A stretch of DNA of 64,000 bases. Origin: CAWCAW01 sp963714125. Lineage in GTDB: Bacteria; Actinomycetota; Acidimicrobiia; Acidimicrobiales; UBA8190. This document shows positions 44,134-52,951 of the stretch, piece after piece. The notes under the pieces are model-generated. The model was given only the letters and a program-made list of their open reading frames with translations, did no database searches and was not told the origin of the DNA. A program made the position numbers and the translations under genes. The first letter of the stretch is position 1. The number at the start of each line of letters is the position of its first letter. The stretch covers positions 1 to 64,000 of the forward strand of contig OY970234.1 of the NCBI GenBank assembly GCA_963714125.1, written 5' to 3'.

Positions 44134-45297
44134 TCACTGCCAGTAGGCGATTATCGCTCCATCCGCTCCGTTTCCTCGCCCGTTGTGTTCACCAACGGCC
44201 CAGCACGACGAGTCTGATACACAGTCAATTCCTTCGAATTCTGAGTTAACAAAGCGCCCCGTTTGTCGTTGCCATCGACGCCCGCCGTCTCGCGTCACGC
44301 TCTCCTGAGCTCCCACGACAATGCAAGTGCTGTCGGTGAAGCACCAGAGCCCATTGGGATCTGTTTGCGCAGTCTTAAACTCGGCACCCCGGGTGCCTGC
44401 GATGGACCACGTCATTCCGGCGTCACTCGTTTGAAGTTGGACGGTCGTTGTCCCGACTGCAAGGCACTGTTCCGAACTAGGGCATTCGACGCTATTGAGA
44501 GGCCCGTTCGAGTCCTCGCCGGCAAAGGTCATCGTCTGCCAACTCTGGCCGCCATCCGAGGTCGTTACTAGGAGGTTCTCCGTCGTATTGGACGACTCGG
44601 AGTTGTATACGGCGACGCCAACGGCAAGGCATTCCAAAGACGTGGGACAAGTGACGGCTTCGAAGAAGACCCTCTCAAGGGAGTCCTTGCCCTCAGATGG
44701 AGGGGGCGCGATTACGCTCTGAGGCGGGGCAGGGATCGACGCTTCTGACCACGTAAGACCACCGTCGTTCGTCGTGACAACGTTGCCGTCGTTTGCCACC
44801 GCGACACAAAATTGGGAGTCTGGGCACGTAACTGAGACGTAGTTGTCATCGGAATCCGGGGGCAGCGACGGGATCGAACCTGATGTCCAACTTTCCCCGG
44901 CGTCGTTCGTGACGAGGGCTTCGGAACCGCCCACCGCGACGCATGTGGTGATGCTGGAGCACGATATGGAGTTGAGCCCCGTTCCGGGAGAAAGGGTGGA
45001 ATCGGAACTCCAGCTCGATCCCGCATTCGAAGTTTTCTCCAACACTCCATCATCTGTACCCTCGGAATTAGGTACCAAGCCGACGGCCAGACAGTCTGTC
45101 GTGCTCGGGCACGAAATTCCTAGAAGAAACCAATCGTTTGAGGTCACGACTCGCGCCGACCATCCTCGGCTGATATGTGACGCCACAGCAGTAATTGCAC
45201 GAGAATCAGTCTGGGGAAGACCGCTCATCAGCGGAGTCGCGAGCAAGAGACCACTGAACAGGAAAGCGCCGCCACGTCTCGACACAGCCCCCGACAC
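44134..45297 (-). CDS. Secreted Ycf48/BNR-like beta-propeller protein with seven C-x5-C repeats
   Basis: 387 residues. A signal peptide (RRGGAFLFSGLLLATPLMSG) is followed by repeats that pair an Asp-box-like VTTNDGGLTWS motif with a C-x5-C-x-A-V-G motif: CPSTTDC, CSSITTC, CPDSQFC, CPTSLEC, CPSSEQC, CFTDSTC, CVSDSSC. Seven such units suggest a seven-bladed propeller stabilised by one disulfide per blade, outside the cell. GTG 45297 lies six bases after GGAGG. The region is visibly lower in GC than its neighbours and lies between the two 73-bp repeats, so horizontal origin is likely. Ligand unknown. Confidence 0.82.
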   Translation of the reverse strand: MSGAVSRRGGAFLFSGLLLATPLMSGLPQTDSRAITAVASHISRGWSARVVTSNDWFLLGISCPSTTDCLAVGLVPNSEGTDDGVLEKTSNAGSSWSSDSTLSPGTGLNSISCSSITTCVAVGGSEALVTNDAGESWTSGSIPSLPPDSDDNYVSVTCPDSQFCVAVANDGNVVTTNDGGLTWSEASIPAPPQSVIAPPPSEGKDSLERVFFEAVTCPTSLECLAVGVAVYNSESSNTTENLLVTTSDGGQSWQTMTFAGEDSNGPLNSVECPSSEQCLAVGTTTVQLQTSDAGMTWSIAGTRGAEFKTAQTDPNGLWCFTDSTCIVVGAQESVTRDGGRRWQRQTGRFVNSEFEGIDCVSDSSCWAVGEHNGRGNGADGAIIAYWQ

Positions 45298-45370
45298 AGC
45301 CCACCTCCGCCGGTGAGAACTTTACTGGCCTGTGGACGACCTGGCAACGGGTGTAGCAGGCCATTCACAG

Positions 45371-45443
45371 CTTCGGTTCCGACGGCGACGACGATCCCGA
45401 GGATCGCTTGAACCTGTTCGACGGCCTCTGATCAGCGAGGATC
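45371..45443 (+). repeat. Copy 2 of 73-bp direct repeat (orphan HNH gene tail)
   Basis: Second copy of the 44018-44090 sequence. It still encodes GSDGDDDPEDRLNLFDGL and a stop but has no upstream gene body, so it is a remnant of a second HNH gene or a duplication boundary. Confidence 0.93.
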
Positions 45444-45480
45444 TCCACCTCGCAGATGCTTGTGGAACACTCCGGCACGG

Positions 45481-45843
45481 ATGTCACCGCAACAGGAACC
45501 GAATCTCGACCCGGCGGAACCTCCCAGACAGCAACGCATTCCGTGGAGGCTGTTGCCGGTGTGGTGGTTGTGGCCCCCAAGGTTTAGGGGCCTCGATGTG
45601 CGGACAAAGTGGTTCGTCGTTGTGGTGGCCGTCGTCATTCTGGGACTCACCGGCGCGGTGTTCTACTCCGAATCAGGCCAAGTCTCGGCCGCCAATTCAT
45701 GCAACACGTCCGCGCTGTCTGTTTCTTACGCTCTCGAGCGGTACAAGAGCCTGCACGGTTCGTACCCCACCCCGGAAGAGCCGTGGAGTGCCTCGACGTA
45801 TGCCGGCAACTACGCGGCCGGACGTGCGCGACAACGTCACTGA
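45481..45843 (+). CDS. Small membrane protein with pseudopilin-like segment
   Basis: 120 residues from ATG 45481; an ATG seven codons upstream (45460) is possible. A Pro-rich cytoplasmic start is followed by one membrane helix (KWFVVVVAVVILGLTGAVFY) and an external stretch NTSALSVSYALERYKSLHGS-YPTPEE that resembles the region after the helix in type II pseudopilins. The prepilin cleavage motif is absent and the protein ends soon after, so it may be a fragment. It begins 37 bases after repeat copy 2, in the same unusual segment. Function unknown. Confidence 0.5.
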   Translation: MSPQQEPNLDPAEPPRQQRIPWRLLPVWWLWPPRFRGLDVRTKWFVVVVAVVILGLTGAVFYSESGQVSAANSCNTSALSVSYALERYKSLHGSYPTPEEPWSASTYAGNYAAGRARQRH

Positions 45844-45873
45844 TATGTAGACGGGTGGCCCGTGACAGCCGGG

Positions 45874-46770
45874 TCAGTCGAGCGCGCTCGACACCGCTTC
45901 GGAAAACAGTTGCGGGGATTCGATCATCGGGTAGTGGCCCACGCCGTGCAGAAGATGGAGGGCGGCATCGGGGCGAGCCGCGCTGTAGCGCTCAGTCATC
46001 GACACCACCGCCACGGGGTCATCGACGCCCCACACGACGGTGACCGGCGAGGGGTGGGACTCGATCGCTCCCGTGTAGCGAGCCTGTCGGGCCCGACGAT
46101 CTTCGATGTAGCGGATGGTCCGGGGGAGTCGCAGGTGGCCGTCCTTATGCGACATGAGTTCCCAGGCGCCGATCAGATCATCGTCACCCACCACCGCCCC
46201 CGGGCTCAAGGTGGCTCGCAATGCAGCCGCCGTCGAATCGCCGTCGATGATCCCCGCCGGGAGCAACTCGTCGGGCAGCGCCAGCAGCGCCTGCTGCCCT
46301 GCTGTCAGCTGGGCATCCTCGATGTAGATGCTGCCGTTGGTGAGCACTCGGCGGGTGATCTCGACGGTCCACGATCCTTCGCTCTGTCGAGCCAGCAGTT
46401 CACCTCCCACCGTGTCACCCATGTCATGGGTGAGCAGCGCCAGCCTCGACACCCCGGCGTCGGCGACAAAGGCCGCCACTACATCGGCGTGCATTTCGAT
46501 CGAATAGCGCATGTCGGGCTTGTCCGATGCCCCGAAGCCGACGAAATCGAGCAACAACACCCGCCGCCGTCGCGCCAGGGACCCGAGCACATGGCGGAAG
46601 TCGAAACTGCACGTGGGAAAGCCGTGTAGCACCAGCAGCGGCTCGGCGTCCTCGCTCTCCGCGGCGGGAGCATCGATGGTGAACACCTCGTAGCCAGCGA
46701 GGCGACGATGTGCGCCCTTGGCCATCCAGTCGGCCACCGGCGCCGACCACGGCTTCTGGCTCTCGCTCAA
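45874..46770 (-). CDS. Alpha/beta hydrolase, haloalkane dehalogenase / epoxide hydrolase type
   Basis: 298 residues. The oxyanion segment LLVLHGFPTCSFDF and VLLLDFVGFGASDKPD are typical. The nucleophile elbow reads LLTHDMGDTVG, so the nucleophile is Asp, as in haloalkane dehalogenases and epoxide hydrolases, not Ser. The catalytic His is in GVGHYPMIESPQLF and an acid in VVWGVDDPVA. The substrate cannot be assigned. A TTG start at 46770 is supported by AGGAGGAGG eight bases upstream. Divergent from phoU. Confidence 0.8.
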   Translation of the reverse strand: MSESQKPWSAPVADWMAKGAHRRLAGYEVFTIDAPAAESEDAEPLLVLHGFPTCSFDFRHVLGSLARRRRVLLLDFVGFGASDKPDMRYSIEMHADVVAAFVADAGVSRLALLTHDMGDTVGGELLARQSEGSWTVEITRRVLTNGSIYIEDAQLTAGQQALLALPDELLPAGIIDGDSTAAALRATLSPGAVVGDDDLIGAWELMSHKDGHLRLPRTIRYIEDRRARQARYTGAIESHPSPVTVVWGVDDPVAVVSMTERYSAARPDAALHLLHGVGHYPMIESPQLFSEAVSSALD

Positions 46771-46826
46771 CGAGACCGCCTCCTCCTGTAGCTGTGCTGA
46801 CGTAGCTCGCAGACTACGGTGAGGCC

Positions 46827-47480
46827 ATGGCGAGGCGCTTCACACTCCACACCGGTGGCGGCGCTGACGAAGTCGTCGAGGCACTCGGTCGCATCGACCG
46901 CGCCGTCATCCAGCTCTTCGCATTGGTAGGCGAGGGTGTGGCCGGCGCCACCCACTCGCTTCTGGCCGGCGATCGCGAAGCGGCGCGCGGCCTGGCCGAG
47001 AGCGACGAAATGATCGACACGCTGTATCGAGAGGTCGAACAACTCGTCCAACGTCAGCTGGCCCAGCGCGCCACCGGTCCTGAGGAGTTGCGTTACCTCG
47101 TCACCGTGCTGCGCATGCTCCCCGACTTGGAACGAAGTGGCGACCTCGCTGAGCATGTCTCGCGCCGGGCCGTGCGCGGGCTAGGCGTGGAGCTCTCACC
47201 CCGGGCCCGCGGCCTGGTGGAGCAGATGGGTGAAGTCGCCAGCGAGATGTGGCGGGCCACCGCCGACGCCTACGGCGACCGCTCTCCCGACGCCGCCGAA
47301 CGGGTCGAGGCCTTCGACGACGAAGTGGACGAGCTTCACGTGACGCTCACCGCCGAGATCGCCAGCGGATCCATGGCCCTGCCCGTCGCCATCGAGGCCG
47401 CCTTGGTGGCCCGATTCTACGAGCGTTTCGGCGACCACGCCGTGAACCTCGCCCGCCGCATCACCGCCCTGGCCGAGTAG
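46827..47480 (+). CDS. phoU: PhoU-domain protein
   Basis: 217 residues with two PhoU helical repeats (ESDEMIDTLYREVEQLVQRQ and FDDEVDELHVTLTAEIASGS, each followed by an ERSGD- or ERFGDHAVNLARR-type metal-binding segment). PhoU links phosphate transport to PhoR signalling; no pst or phoR gene is adjacent. TACGGT at 46815-46820 ends six bases before ATG 46827, suggesting a leaderless transcript. Confidence 0.9.
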   Translation: MARRFTLHTGGGADEVVEALGRIDRAVIQLFALVGEGVAGATHSLLAGDREAARGLAESDEMIDTLYREVEQLVQRQLAQRATGPEELRYLVTVLRMLPDLERSGDLAEHVSRRAVRGLGVELSPRARGLVEQMGEVASEMWRATADAYGDRSPDAAERVEAFDDEVDELHVTLTAEIASGSMALPVAIEAALVARFYERFGDHAVNLARRITALAE

Positions 47481-47527
47481 CGGCCCGTCCGGCCGGCCCG
47501 CCCGGCCGACCGCGAAGGGCCAGGCCC

Positions 47528-48556
47528 TCAGGCGGCCGGTTGCCCGATGATCAGCTCGGCGATCTGCACCGCATTGAGCGCAGCGCCCTTGCGCAGGTTG
47601 TCACCCGACACGAACAAGACCAACCCGTGGGGCACGCCGGTGTCACGCCGCAGCCGGCCCACCAGGCTGACGTCACCACCGGCAGCACCAAGTGGGGTGG
47701 GGATGTCGACGAGCCGCACGCCCGGCGCCGCCGCCAACAGGGCCCGGGCATCGTCCACCGAAAGTGGGCGAGAGAACTCGGCGTTGATGGAATGGCTGTG
47801 CCCGCAGAACACGGGTACCCGCACACACGTGCCGGACACGTCGAGGTCGGGGATGGACAGGATCTTGCGGCTTTCGAAGCGCAGCTTCTGTTCCTCGTCG
47901 GTCTCCCCCGAGCCGTCGTCGACGAGATTGCCGGCAAAGGGCAGCACGTTATGAGCAATGGGCCCCGCGAATTTCACGGAGGCGGGAAAATCCACGGCCC
48001 CGCCGTCGAAGGCCAAACCAGCGGCACCGTCGACGGTCTTGCGCAGCTGCTCATCGAGCTCGCGCACTCCCGCTTCGCCCGAGCCCGACACGGACTGGTA
48101 CGTGGACATGACCAACCGTCGCAGCCCCGCGGCGGCGTGCAGCGGGGCCAGCACCGGCATGGCCACCATGGTGGTGCAGTTGGGATTGGCCACGATGCCC
48201 CGGGGGCGAATGTTCAGCGCCGAGGGGTTGACCTCGGAGACGACCAGCGGCACGTCCGGATCCCGGCGCCACGCTGAGGAGTTGTCGATGACCACGGCCC
48301 CGGCGGCGGCCACCAGCGGAGCCAGCGCCCGCGACGCCGTAGCGCCGGCCGACATGAGGGCGATATCGACGCCGCCATAATCGGCCCCTTCGGCCTCTTC
48401 CACCTCGACTTCGCCGCCCGCCCACGCCAAGCGTCGCCCAGCCGAGCGCGACGAGGCGAAGAACCGCACGTCGTCCGCCGGAAAGCGACGCTCTGCCAGC
48501 ACGGACCGCATGACCGTCCCCACCTGTCCGGTGGCCCCGATGACGGCGACGCGCAT
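47528..48556 (-). CDS. asd: Aspartate-semialdehyde dehydrogenase
   Basis: 342 residues; reduces aspartyl phosphate to the semialdehyde for Lys, Met, Thr and diaminopimelate synthesis. NADP loop VAVIGATGQVGTVM, phosphate-binding NPNCTTMVAM with the catalytic Cys, and GHSHSINAEFSRPL with the His base. It begins nine bases after lysC, so the two enzymes acting in succession are in one operon. Confidence 0.96.
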   Translation of the reverse strand: MRVAVIGATGQVGTVMRSVLAERRFPADDVRFFASSRSAGRRLAWAGGEVEVEEAEGADYGGVDIALMSAGATASRALAPLVAAAGAVVIDNSSAWRRDPDVPLVVSEVNPSALNIRPRGIVANPNCTTMVAMPVLAPLHAAAGLRRLVMSTYQSVSGSGEAGVRELDEQLRKTVDGAAGLAFDGGAVDFPASVKFAGPIAHNVLPFAGNLVDDGSGETDEEQKLRFESRKILSIPDLDVSGTCVRVPVFCGHSHSINAEFSRPLSVDDARALLAAAPGVRLVDIPTPLGAAGGDVSLVGRLRRDTGVPHGLVLFVSGDNLRKGAALNAVQIAELIIGQPAA

Positions 48557-48565
48557 GGGTCAATC

Positions 48566-49801
48566 TTAGGGCGCCCCGGCCCCCTGAGACCCCGACAGCC
48601 CGAAGGCCCGGTGCAAGAGGCGCACGGCCTCCTCCACGCGATCGGCGCGCACCACACACGAGATACGAATGGTCGACGTCGAGATCATGTCGATGTTGAT
48701 GGCGGCCTCGGCCAGCGTCTCGAACATGGTGGCCGACACCCCGGGATGGCTCCTCATGCCCGCCCCCACCAGCGACACTTTGGCCACGCCGGCATCAGCG
48801 AGCACTTCGCCGGCACCTATCTCGGGGGCGAGGGACCGGGTCACCTCCATGGCCACATCCAGCTCGGTCTTGGGCACGGTGAAGGAGATGTCGGTGGTGC
48901 CGTGTTGCGACACGTTCTGGACGATGGTGTCGACGTTGACGTCGCGGTCGGCCAAGGAGCGGAACACCCGGGCCGCAATGCCGGGCCGGTCGGGCACCCC
49001 GGTGATGGTGACCTTGGCCTCCGACGTGTCGTGGCTGACGGCGGTGACGACGGCCTGCTCCATGGACGCATCCTCCTCGACGACCCAGGTGCCGGGCTCC
49101 CAGGTGAAACTGGAACGCACGTGCAGGGGCACGTGGTGCTTGCGGGCGAACTCGACCGACCGAAGCTGCAGGACCCGCCCTCCACTGCCGGCGATGTCGA
49201 GCATCTCACCGAAGCTCACCTTGGGCAGGCGGCGCGCCTCGGGCACGATACGGGGATCAGCGCTGAAGACGCCCGACACGTCGGTGTAGATCTCACACAC
49301 ATCGGCGTGGAGGGCGGCGGCCAGAGCCACGGCCGTGGTATCGGAGCCACCGCGGCCCAAGGTGGTCACATCGCGATCGCCGGAGACCCCTTGAAAACCG
49401 GCCACCACCGGCACCCGCCCTACCTCGAGGGCCTCGCGCAACCGGTCTCCTCTGACCTCGACGATCTTGGCGTTGGTGTGGGAAGAGTCGGTGATGATGC
49501 CGGCCTGGCTGCCGGTAAAGGACAAAGCATCGATGCCCTGATCAGCCAGGGCCATGCACAAAAGGGCCATCGACACCCGCTCGCCCGAGGTGAGCAGCAT
49601 GTCGAGCTCACGCGGGGGGCGCACCGAGCTGACGTCGCCGGCCAAGCGCAGCAGGTCGTCGGTGGTCTTGCCCATGGCGCTGACCACCACCACCACCTGA
49701 TCGCCGCCTCGATGGGTGCGGGCCACGTGGTCCGCCACGGCGCGGATGCGCTCGGCGTCTCCCACCGAGGTACCGCCGAATTTCTGGACCACCAGTGCCA
49801 C
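48566..49801 (-). CDS. lysC: Aspartate kinase
   Basis: 411 residues; phosphorylates aspartate, the first step of the aspartate family pathway. The N-terminus ALVVQKFGGTSVGDAERIRA and the kinase motif GRGGSDTTAVALAAALHADV are clear, with ACT regulatory domains at about 265-411 (VTITGVPDRPGIAARVFRSL, VSLVGAGMRSHPGVSATMFE), which usually mediate feedback by Lys/Thr. GTG 49801 is chosen over GTG 49819 because it matches the family start and lies seven bases after TAGCGT (49809-49814). Confidence 0.95.
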   Translation of the reverse strand: MALVVQKFGGTSVGDAERIRAVADHVARTHRGGDQVVVVVSAMGKTTDDLLRLAGDVSSVRPPRELDMLLTSGERVSMALLCMALADQGIDALSFTGSQAGIITDSSHTNAKIVEVRGDRLREALEVGRVPVVAGFQGVSGDRDVTTLGRGGSDTTAVALAAALHADVCEIYTDVSGVFSADPRIVPEARRLPKVSFGEMLDIAGSGGRVLQLRSVEFARKHHVPLHVRSSFTWEPGTWVVEEDASMEQAVVTAVSHDTSEAKVTITGVPDRPGIAARVFRSLADRDVNVDTIVQNVSQHGTTDISFTVPKTELDVAMEVTRSLAPEIGAGEVLADAGVAKVSLVGAGMRSHPGVSATMFETLAEAAINIDMISTSTIRISCVVRADRVEEAVRLLHRAFGLSGSQGAGAP

Positions 49802-49863
49802 AGCGTCGACGCTACTCACCCTGCCGCACCCCCCGGGCCACGGGGCCGATAGGGTGTCGGGCC

Positions 49864-50712
49864 GTGCCGAGCGACAAGAGAGCCCGTAAACATGCCGCCA
49901 GAGATGCCAAACGGGCCGAGGAGGAACGTCTGCGCAAACGCCAGGCCACCGTGCGCCGCACCGTGGTCATCATCATCGCCGTAGCGGTGGCCATCGGCGT
50001 CTTTTTCCTGGTGAAGTCGTCACCTTCCAAAAAGACCGCCGCCACGACGACCACCACGTCCACGACTGTGGCCGCCACGACGACGACGACGGCATCGAGC
50101 ACGTCCACCACCGCCGCATCCAAGGCCTATACGACGTCGGCCGACTGCCCGACGAGCTTCACCGGGCACCTGAACAAGCCGTCGTGGTCGAGCCCGCCGG
50201 CCATGACCATCAACACGGCCGACACCTACACGGCCACGGTGACCACCGACGTGGGCACCTTCGCCATCGCGCTGGACGCCAAGACGGCGCCCACGGCCGT
50301 GAACAACTTCGTGTTCCTGGCCGACCAGCACTTCTATGACTGCGTGACCTTCCACCGGGTCATCCCCAGCTTTATGGACCAAGGCGGTGACCCCACCGGC
50401 ACGGGCGACGGCGGTCCGGGGTACTCGTTCACCGAGCACGGCCCAGCCACGGCCAGCCCGCAGTACCCCATCGGCTCGGTGGCCATGGCCAACTCGAGCC
50501 CGTCGGGCGACGCCGACCCCAACACCAACGGCAGCCAGTTCTTCATCGTGACCGGGTCCGAAGGCGAGAGCCTCGCGCCCGACTACGTGCTGTTCGGCCA
50601 GGTGACCTCGGGGTTGTCGGTAGTGCAGAAGATCAACAGCGACGGCAGCGCCCAAGGCGTACCTCCCGACGTGCTGCACCGGATGATCTCCGTCACCATC
50701 GCCCAGTCATAA
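49864..50712 (+). CDS. Membrane-anchored cyclophilin-type peptidyl-prolyl isomerase
   Basis: 282 residues. A charged N-terminus (DKRARKHAARDAKRAEEERL) precedes one membrane helix (VVIIIAVAVAIGVFFLV) and a Thr/Ser-rich linker, placing the cyclophilin domain outside the cell. The domain has VTFHRVIPSFMDQGGDPTGT, GSQFFIVTG and YVLFGQVTSG. It probably assists folding of exported proteins. GTG 49864 lies eight bases after TAGGGT at 49850-49855. It is followed 31 bases later by a soluble paralogue. Confidence 0.93.
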   Translation: MPSDKRARKHAARDAKRAEEERLRKRQATVRRTVVIIIAVAVAIGVFFLVKSSPSKKTAATTTTTSTTVAATTTTTASSTSTTAASKAYTTSADCPTSFTGHLNKPSWSSPPAMTINTADTYTATVTTDVGTFAIALDAKTAPTAVNNFVFLADQHFYDCVTFHRVIPSFMDQGGDPTGTGDGGPGYSFTEHGPATASPQYPIGSVAMANSSPSGDADPNTNGSQFFIVTGSEGESLAPDYVLFGQVTSGLSVVQKINSDGSAQGVPPDVLHRMISVTIAQS

Positions 50713-50743
50713 AGCCCGCCAACCAGACAGGACACCCCCACCC

Positions 50744-51298
50744 ATGACCGAACCGGCTCCCGCCACCGACGGATCGAGCGAGAAGCAGCAGAAGTTTTCG
50801 GGCGAGCCGCCCATGTTCATCGACCCGAACAAGCGCTACACCGCCGAGATGGTGACGTCGAAGGGCACCTTGGTCATCGCCTTGGACCCCATCGCCGCCC
50901 CGCGCACGGTGAACAGCTTCGTGTTCCTAGCCCGCTACCACTACTACGAGGGCGTGGTCTTTCACCGCATCATCCCGGGCTTCGTGCTTCAAGGCGGCGA
51001 CCCCACCGGCCGGGGAACGGGCGGGCCTGGTTACCAGTTCGCCGACGAGCTGCCCGCGGCGGGCCGCTACGAGCTCGGGTCCCTGGCCATGGCCAACGCC
51101 GGACCGAACACGAACGGGAGCCAGTTCTTCGTCATTTCCGGTCCCGACGGGATGCGCCTGCCCCCGAGCTACTCGCTCTTCGGCAAGGTGGTCTCGGGCC
51201 TCGATGTGGTGGCCACCATCGACGCCATCGGCACATCGTCGGGCAAGCCCAAAGAGACCGTCACCATCGAGTCGGTGACCATCACCGAGGCTGACTAA
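50744..51298 (+). CDS. Cytoplasmic cyclophilin-type peptidyl-prolyl isomerase
   Basis: 184 residues, a complete cyclophilin without signal peptide (VVFHRIIPGFVLQGGDPTGR, NTNGSQFFVISG, SLFGKVVSGLDVVATIDAIG). It is the second gene of a pair; the partner upstream is membrane anchored, so the pair serves both sides of the membrane. ATG 50744 follows an AGGACA element. Confidence 0.93.
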   Translation: MTEPAPATDGSSEKQQKFSGEPPMFIDPNKRYTAEMVTSKGTLVIALDPIAAPRTVNSFVFLARYHYYEGVVFHRIIPGFVLQGGDPTGRGTGGPGYQFADELPAAGRYELGSLAMANAGPNTNGSQFFVISGPDGMRLPPSYSLFGKVVSGLDVVATIDAIGTSSGKPKETVTIESVTITEAD

Positions 51299-51318
51299 GC
51301 GTCGGCTGAGGGCGCGAG

Positions 51319-51984
51319 CTAGCGCGGCAAGGCGTCGAACCCGGCCGGCTGGCCGCTCACAAACACCTGCACCTCACCCTCGCCCGACGCCCGCCACGAA
51401 CCGTCGGGGTCGCGGACCAGCGCGGTGCGCTCGGGCACGCCCACCACGGGAAGGCCGGGGGCGGCCAGGGCGATGGACCGGTGCACTTTTTCGGAGTTCT
51501 CGTTGCCGAAGTGAGGGATCACGGCGACCTGTTCGACCATGCCGAGCCCGACCGTCAGCGCCCCGCCGCGGGGGTCGACCATGGGATCGGTGAGCACCAT
51601 GGCGCCCGCCGATGACCCGGCCACCACGGCCCCGTCGTGCCATGCCTCGAGCAGGGCGTCCCACAAGAGCGAGCCCTTGAGCACCGAACGCAGGTGCATG
51701 GCCGAGCCGCCGCCCAAATACGTGAAGCGGCTGGCCCGCACCACCTCGGCCTTGAGGGGGTCCTCGGCGTCGCGTCGGGTGAGCACCATGAGCCCCACCG
51801 CCTGGCCGCCCAGACCGGCGAACCAGCTTTCGGCGGTGCGCACCGCCTTCTCGGGATGCTCGTAAGCGGCTGCCGTCGGCAGTACGAGCACCTCGCGGCC
51901 GCCCGACAACGCCAGCAGCTCGGCGTCGAACACGCACCCCGGCTGCCACTCCGCTCCACCCACCAGGGCCAGGGTCCCGCTCAT
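51319..51984 (-). CDS. Peptidase family S51 (peptidase E / cyanophycinase-like)
   Basis: 221 residues. The nucleophile loop VVAGSSAGAMVLTDPM with Ser, preceded by YLGGGSAMHLRSVL, and the later HFGNENS fit the S51 class-I glutamine-amidotransferase-like fold. Members cleave Asp-X dipeptides or beta-aspartyl bonds in cyanophycin; which applies is unclear. TAGAGT at 51993-51998 ends eight bases before ATG 51984. Confidence 0.8.
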   Translation of the reverse strand: MSGTLALVGGAEWQPGCVFDAELLALSGGREVLVLPTAAAYEHPEKAVRTAESWFAGLGGQAVGLMVLTRRDAEDPLKAEVVRASRFTYLGGGSAMHLRSVLKGSLLWDALLEAWHDGAVVAGSSAGAMVLTDPMVDPRGGALTVGLGMVEQVAVIPHFGNENSEKVHRSIALAAPGLPVVGVPERTALVRDPDGSWRASGEGEVQVFVSGQPAGFDALPR

Positions 51985-52022
51985 GGCCCGACACTCTAGG
52001 GGGGCGGCCTACGCTCCTCGTG
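51985..52022. promoter_or_regulatory. 38-bp divergent region with two facing-away leaderless -10 elements
   Basis: TAGAGT (minus strand, 51993-51998) serves the S51 peptidase and TACGCT (plus strand, 52010-52015) the SDR gene. They are 11 bases apart, so the -35 region of each promoter must overlap the -10 of the other. The -35 matches are poor by eye. Confidence 0.6.
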
Positions 52023-52931
52023 ATGCCGATTAAACCCCGCACCTCAGGGGTGCCCGCCGGCTACTACGCCGGCAAGACGGCCATCGTGACCGGGGCCGCC
52101 TCGGGAATCGGCAAGGCCCTGGGCAGCGCCCTCGTGCAGCACGGGGCCACGTGCGTGTTCGCCGACATCGACGAGGCCGGAGCCAAGGCGGCGGCCGAGG
52201 CTGCTTCGGGCGGGGGTTCGGGCGGGGGCGGGGGACGGGGTGAGGCGGTAGCGGCCGCTCTCGACATCACCGACCTCGACGCCTTCACCGACCTGGTGGC
52301 ACGAACGGCCAGGTCCCACAACAATTCTTCTCTCGACCTGCTGTTCAACAACGCCGGGATCAATATGACCGGACCGGCGGCGGGCTTCTCAGCTGTGCAC
52401 TGGCGCCGGGCCGTGGACGTGAACTTGTTCGGAGCGGTGCACGGGGTGCTGGCCGCCTATCCCCTCATGATCGAGCAGGGCCACGGGCACATCGTGAATA
52501 CGGCCTCGCTGGCCGGGCTCATCCCGGGGCCGCTGCTCGCTCCCTACGCCATGGCCAAGCACGGCGTGGTGGGGCTGTCGACGTCCCTGCGCATCGAGGC
52601 CGCCGTCCACGGAGTGCGGGTGAGCGTGGTGTGCCCCGGGGTCATCGACACCCCACTTTTGGACAAGGGCAACCCGACTGACGTGCCCGAAGTGGCGGAG
52701 GTGCCGAACGCACGGGCCATGCTCGAGCGGGCGGTGGGCAAGGCGGTGCCGGCGGAGGAGCTGGCCGAGGACGTTTTGGCGGGGGTGGCCCGCAACCAGG
52801 CTTTCATCGTCGCTCCCGCCCATGCCCGCCGGGCCTGGAGGCTCTACCGCCTGGCCCCTACGTTCCTGGTCGACAAGGGTGCGGCCATGGTGCAGCGAAG
52901 AGTTGCCCGGGCCATGGAGCGCACCAGGTGA
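52023..52931 (+). CDS. Short-chain dehydrogenase/reductase
   Basis: 302 residues, classical SDR: NAD(P) loop IVTGAASGIGKALG, NNAG at DLLFNNAGINM, catalytic Ser in NTASLAGLIPG and YAMAK. A Gly-rich run (SGGGSGGGGGRG) interrupts the region after the third strand. A C-terminal extension includes a basic amphipathic helix. Substrate unknown; it stands at the head of the hbd-ecm block. ATG 52023 is seven bases after TACGCT; GTG 52020 is the alternative. Confidence 0.88.
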   Translation: MPIKPRTSGVPAGYYAGKTAIVTGAASGIGKALGSALVQHGATCVFADIDEAGAKAAAEAASGGGSGGGGGRGEAVAAALDITDLDAFTDLVARTARSHNNSSLDLLFNNAGINMTGPAAGFSAVHWRRAVDVNLFGAVHGVLAAYPLMIEQGHGHIVNTASLAGLIPGPLLAPYAMAKHGVVGLSTSLRIEAAVHGVRVSVVCPGVIDTPLLDKGNPTDVPEVAEVPNARAMLERAVGKAVPAEELAEDVLAGVARNQAFIVAPAHARRAWRLYRLAPTFLVDKGAAMVQRRVARAMERTR

Positions 52932-52951
52932 CCGATCAGTAACATTTGCCC

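Noticed and set aside
42810..45850. Prophage or transposon
   Set aside because: No integrase, transposase or terminal inverted repeats are seen; only an HNH-family gene and a 73-bp direct repeat.
45332..45850. 172-codon frame overlapping the small membrane protein
   Set aside because: The alternative frame lacks a membrane helix or family pattern; the frame from 45481 has a coherent helix and pseudopilin-like stretch.
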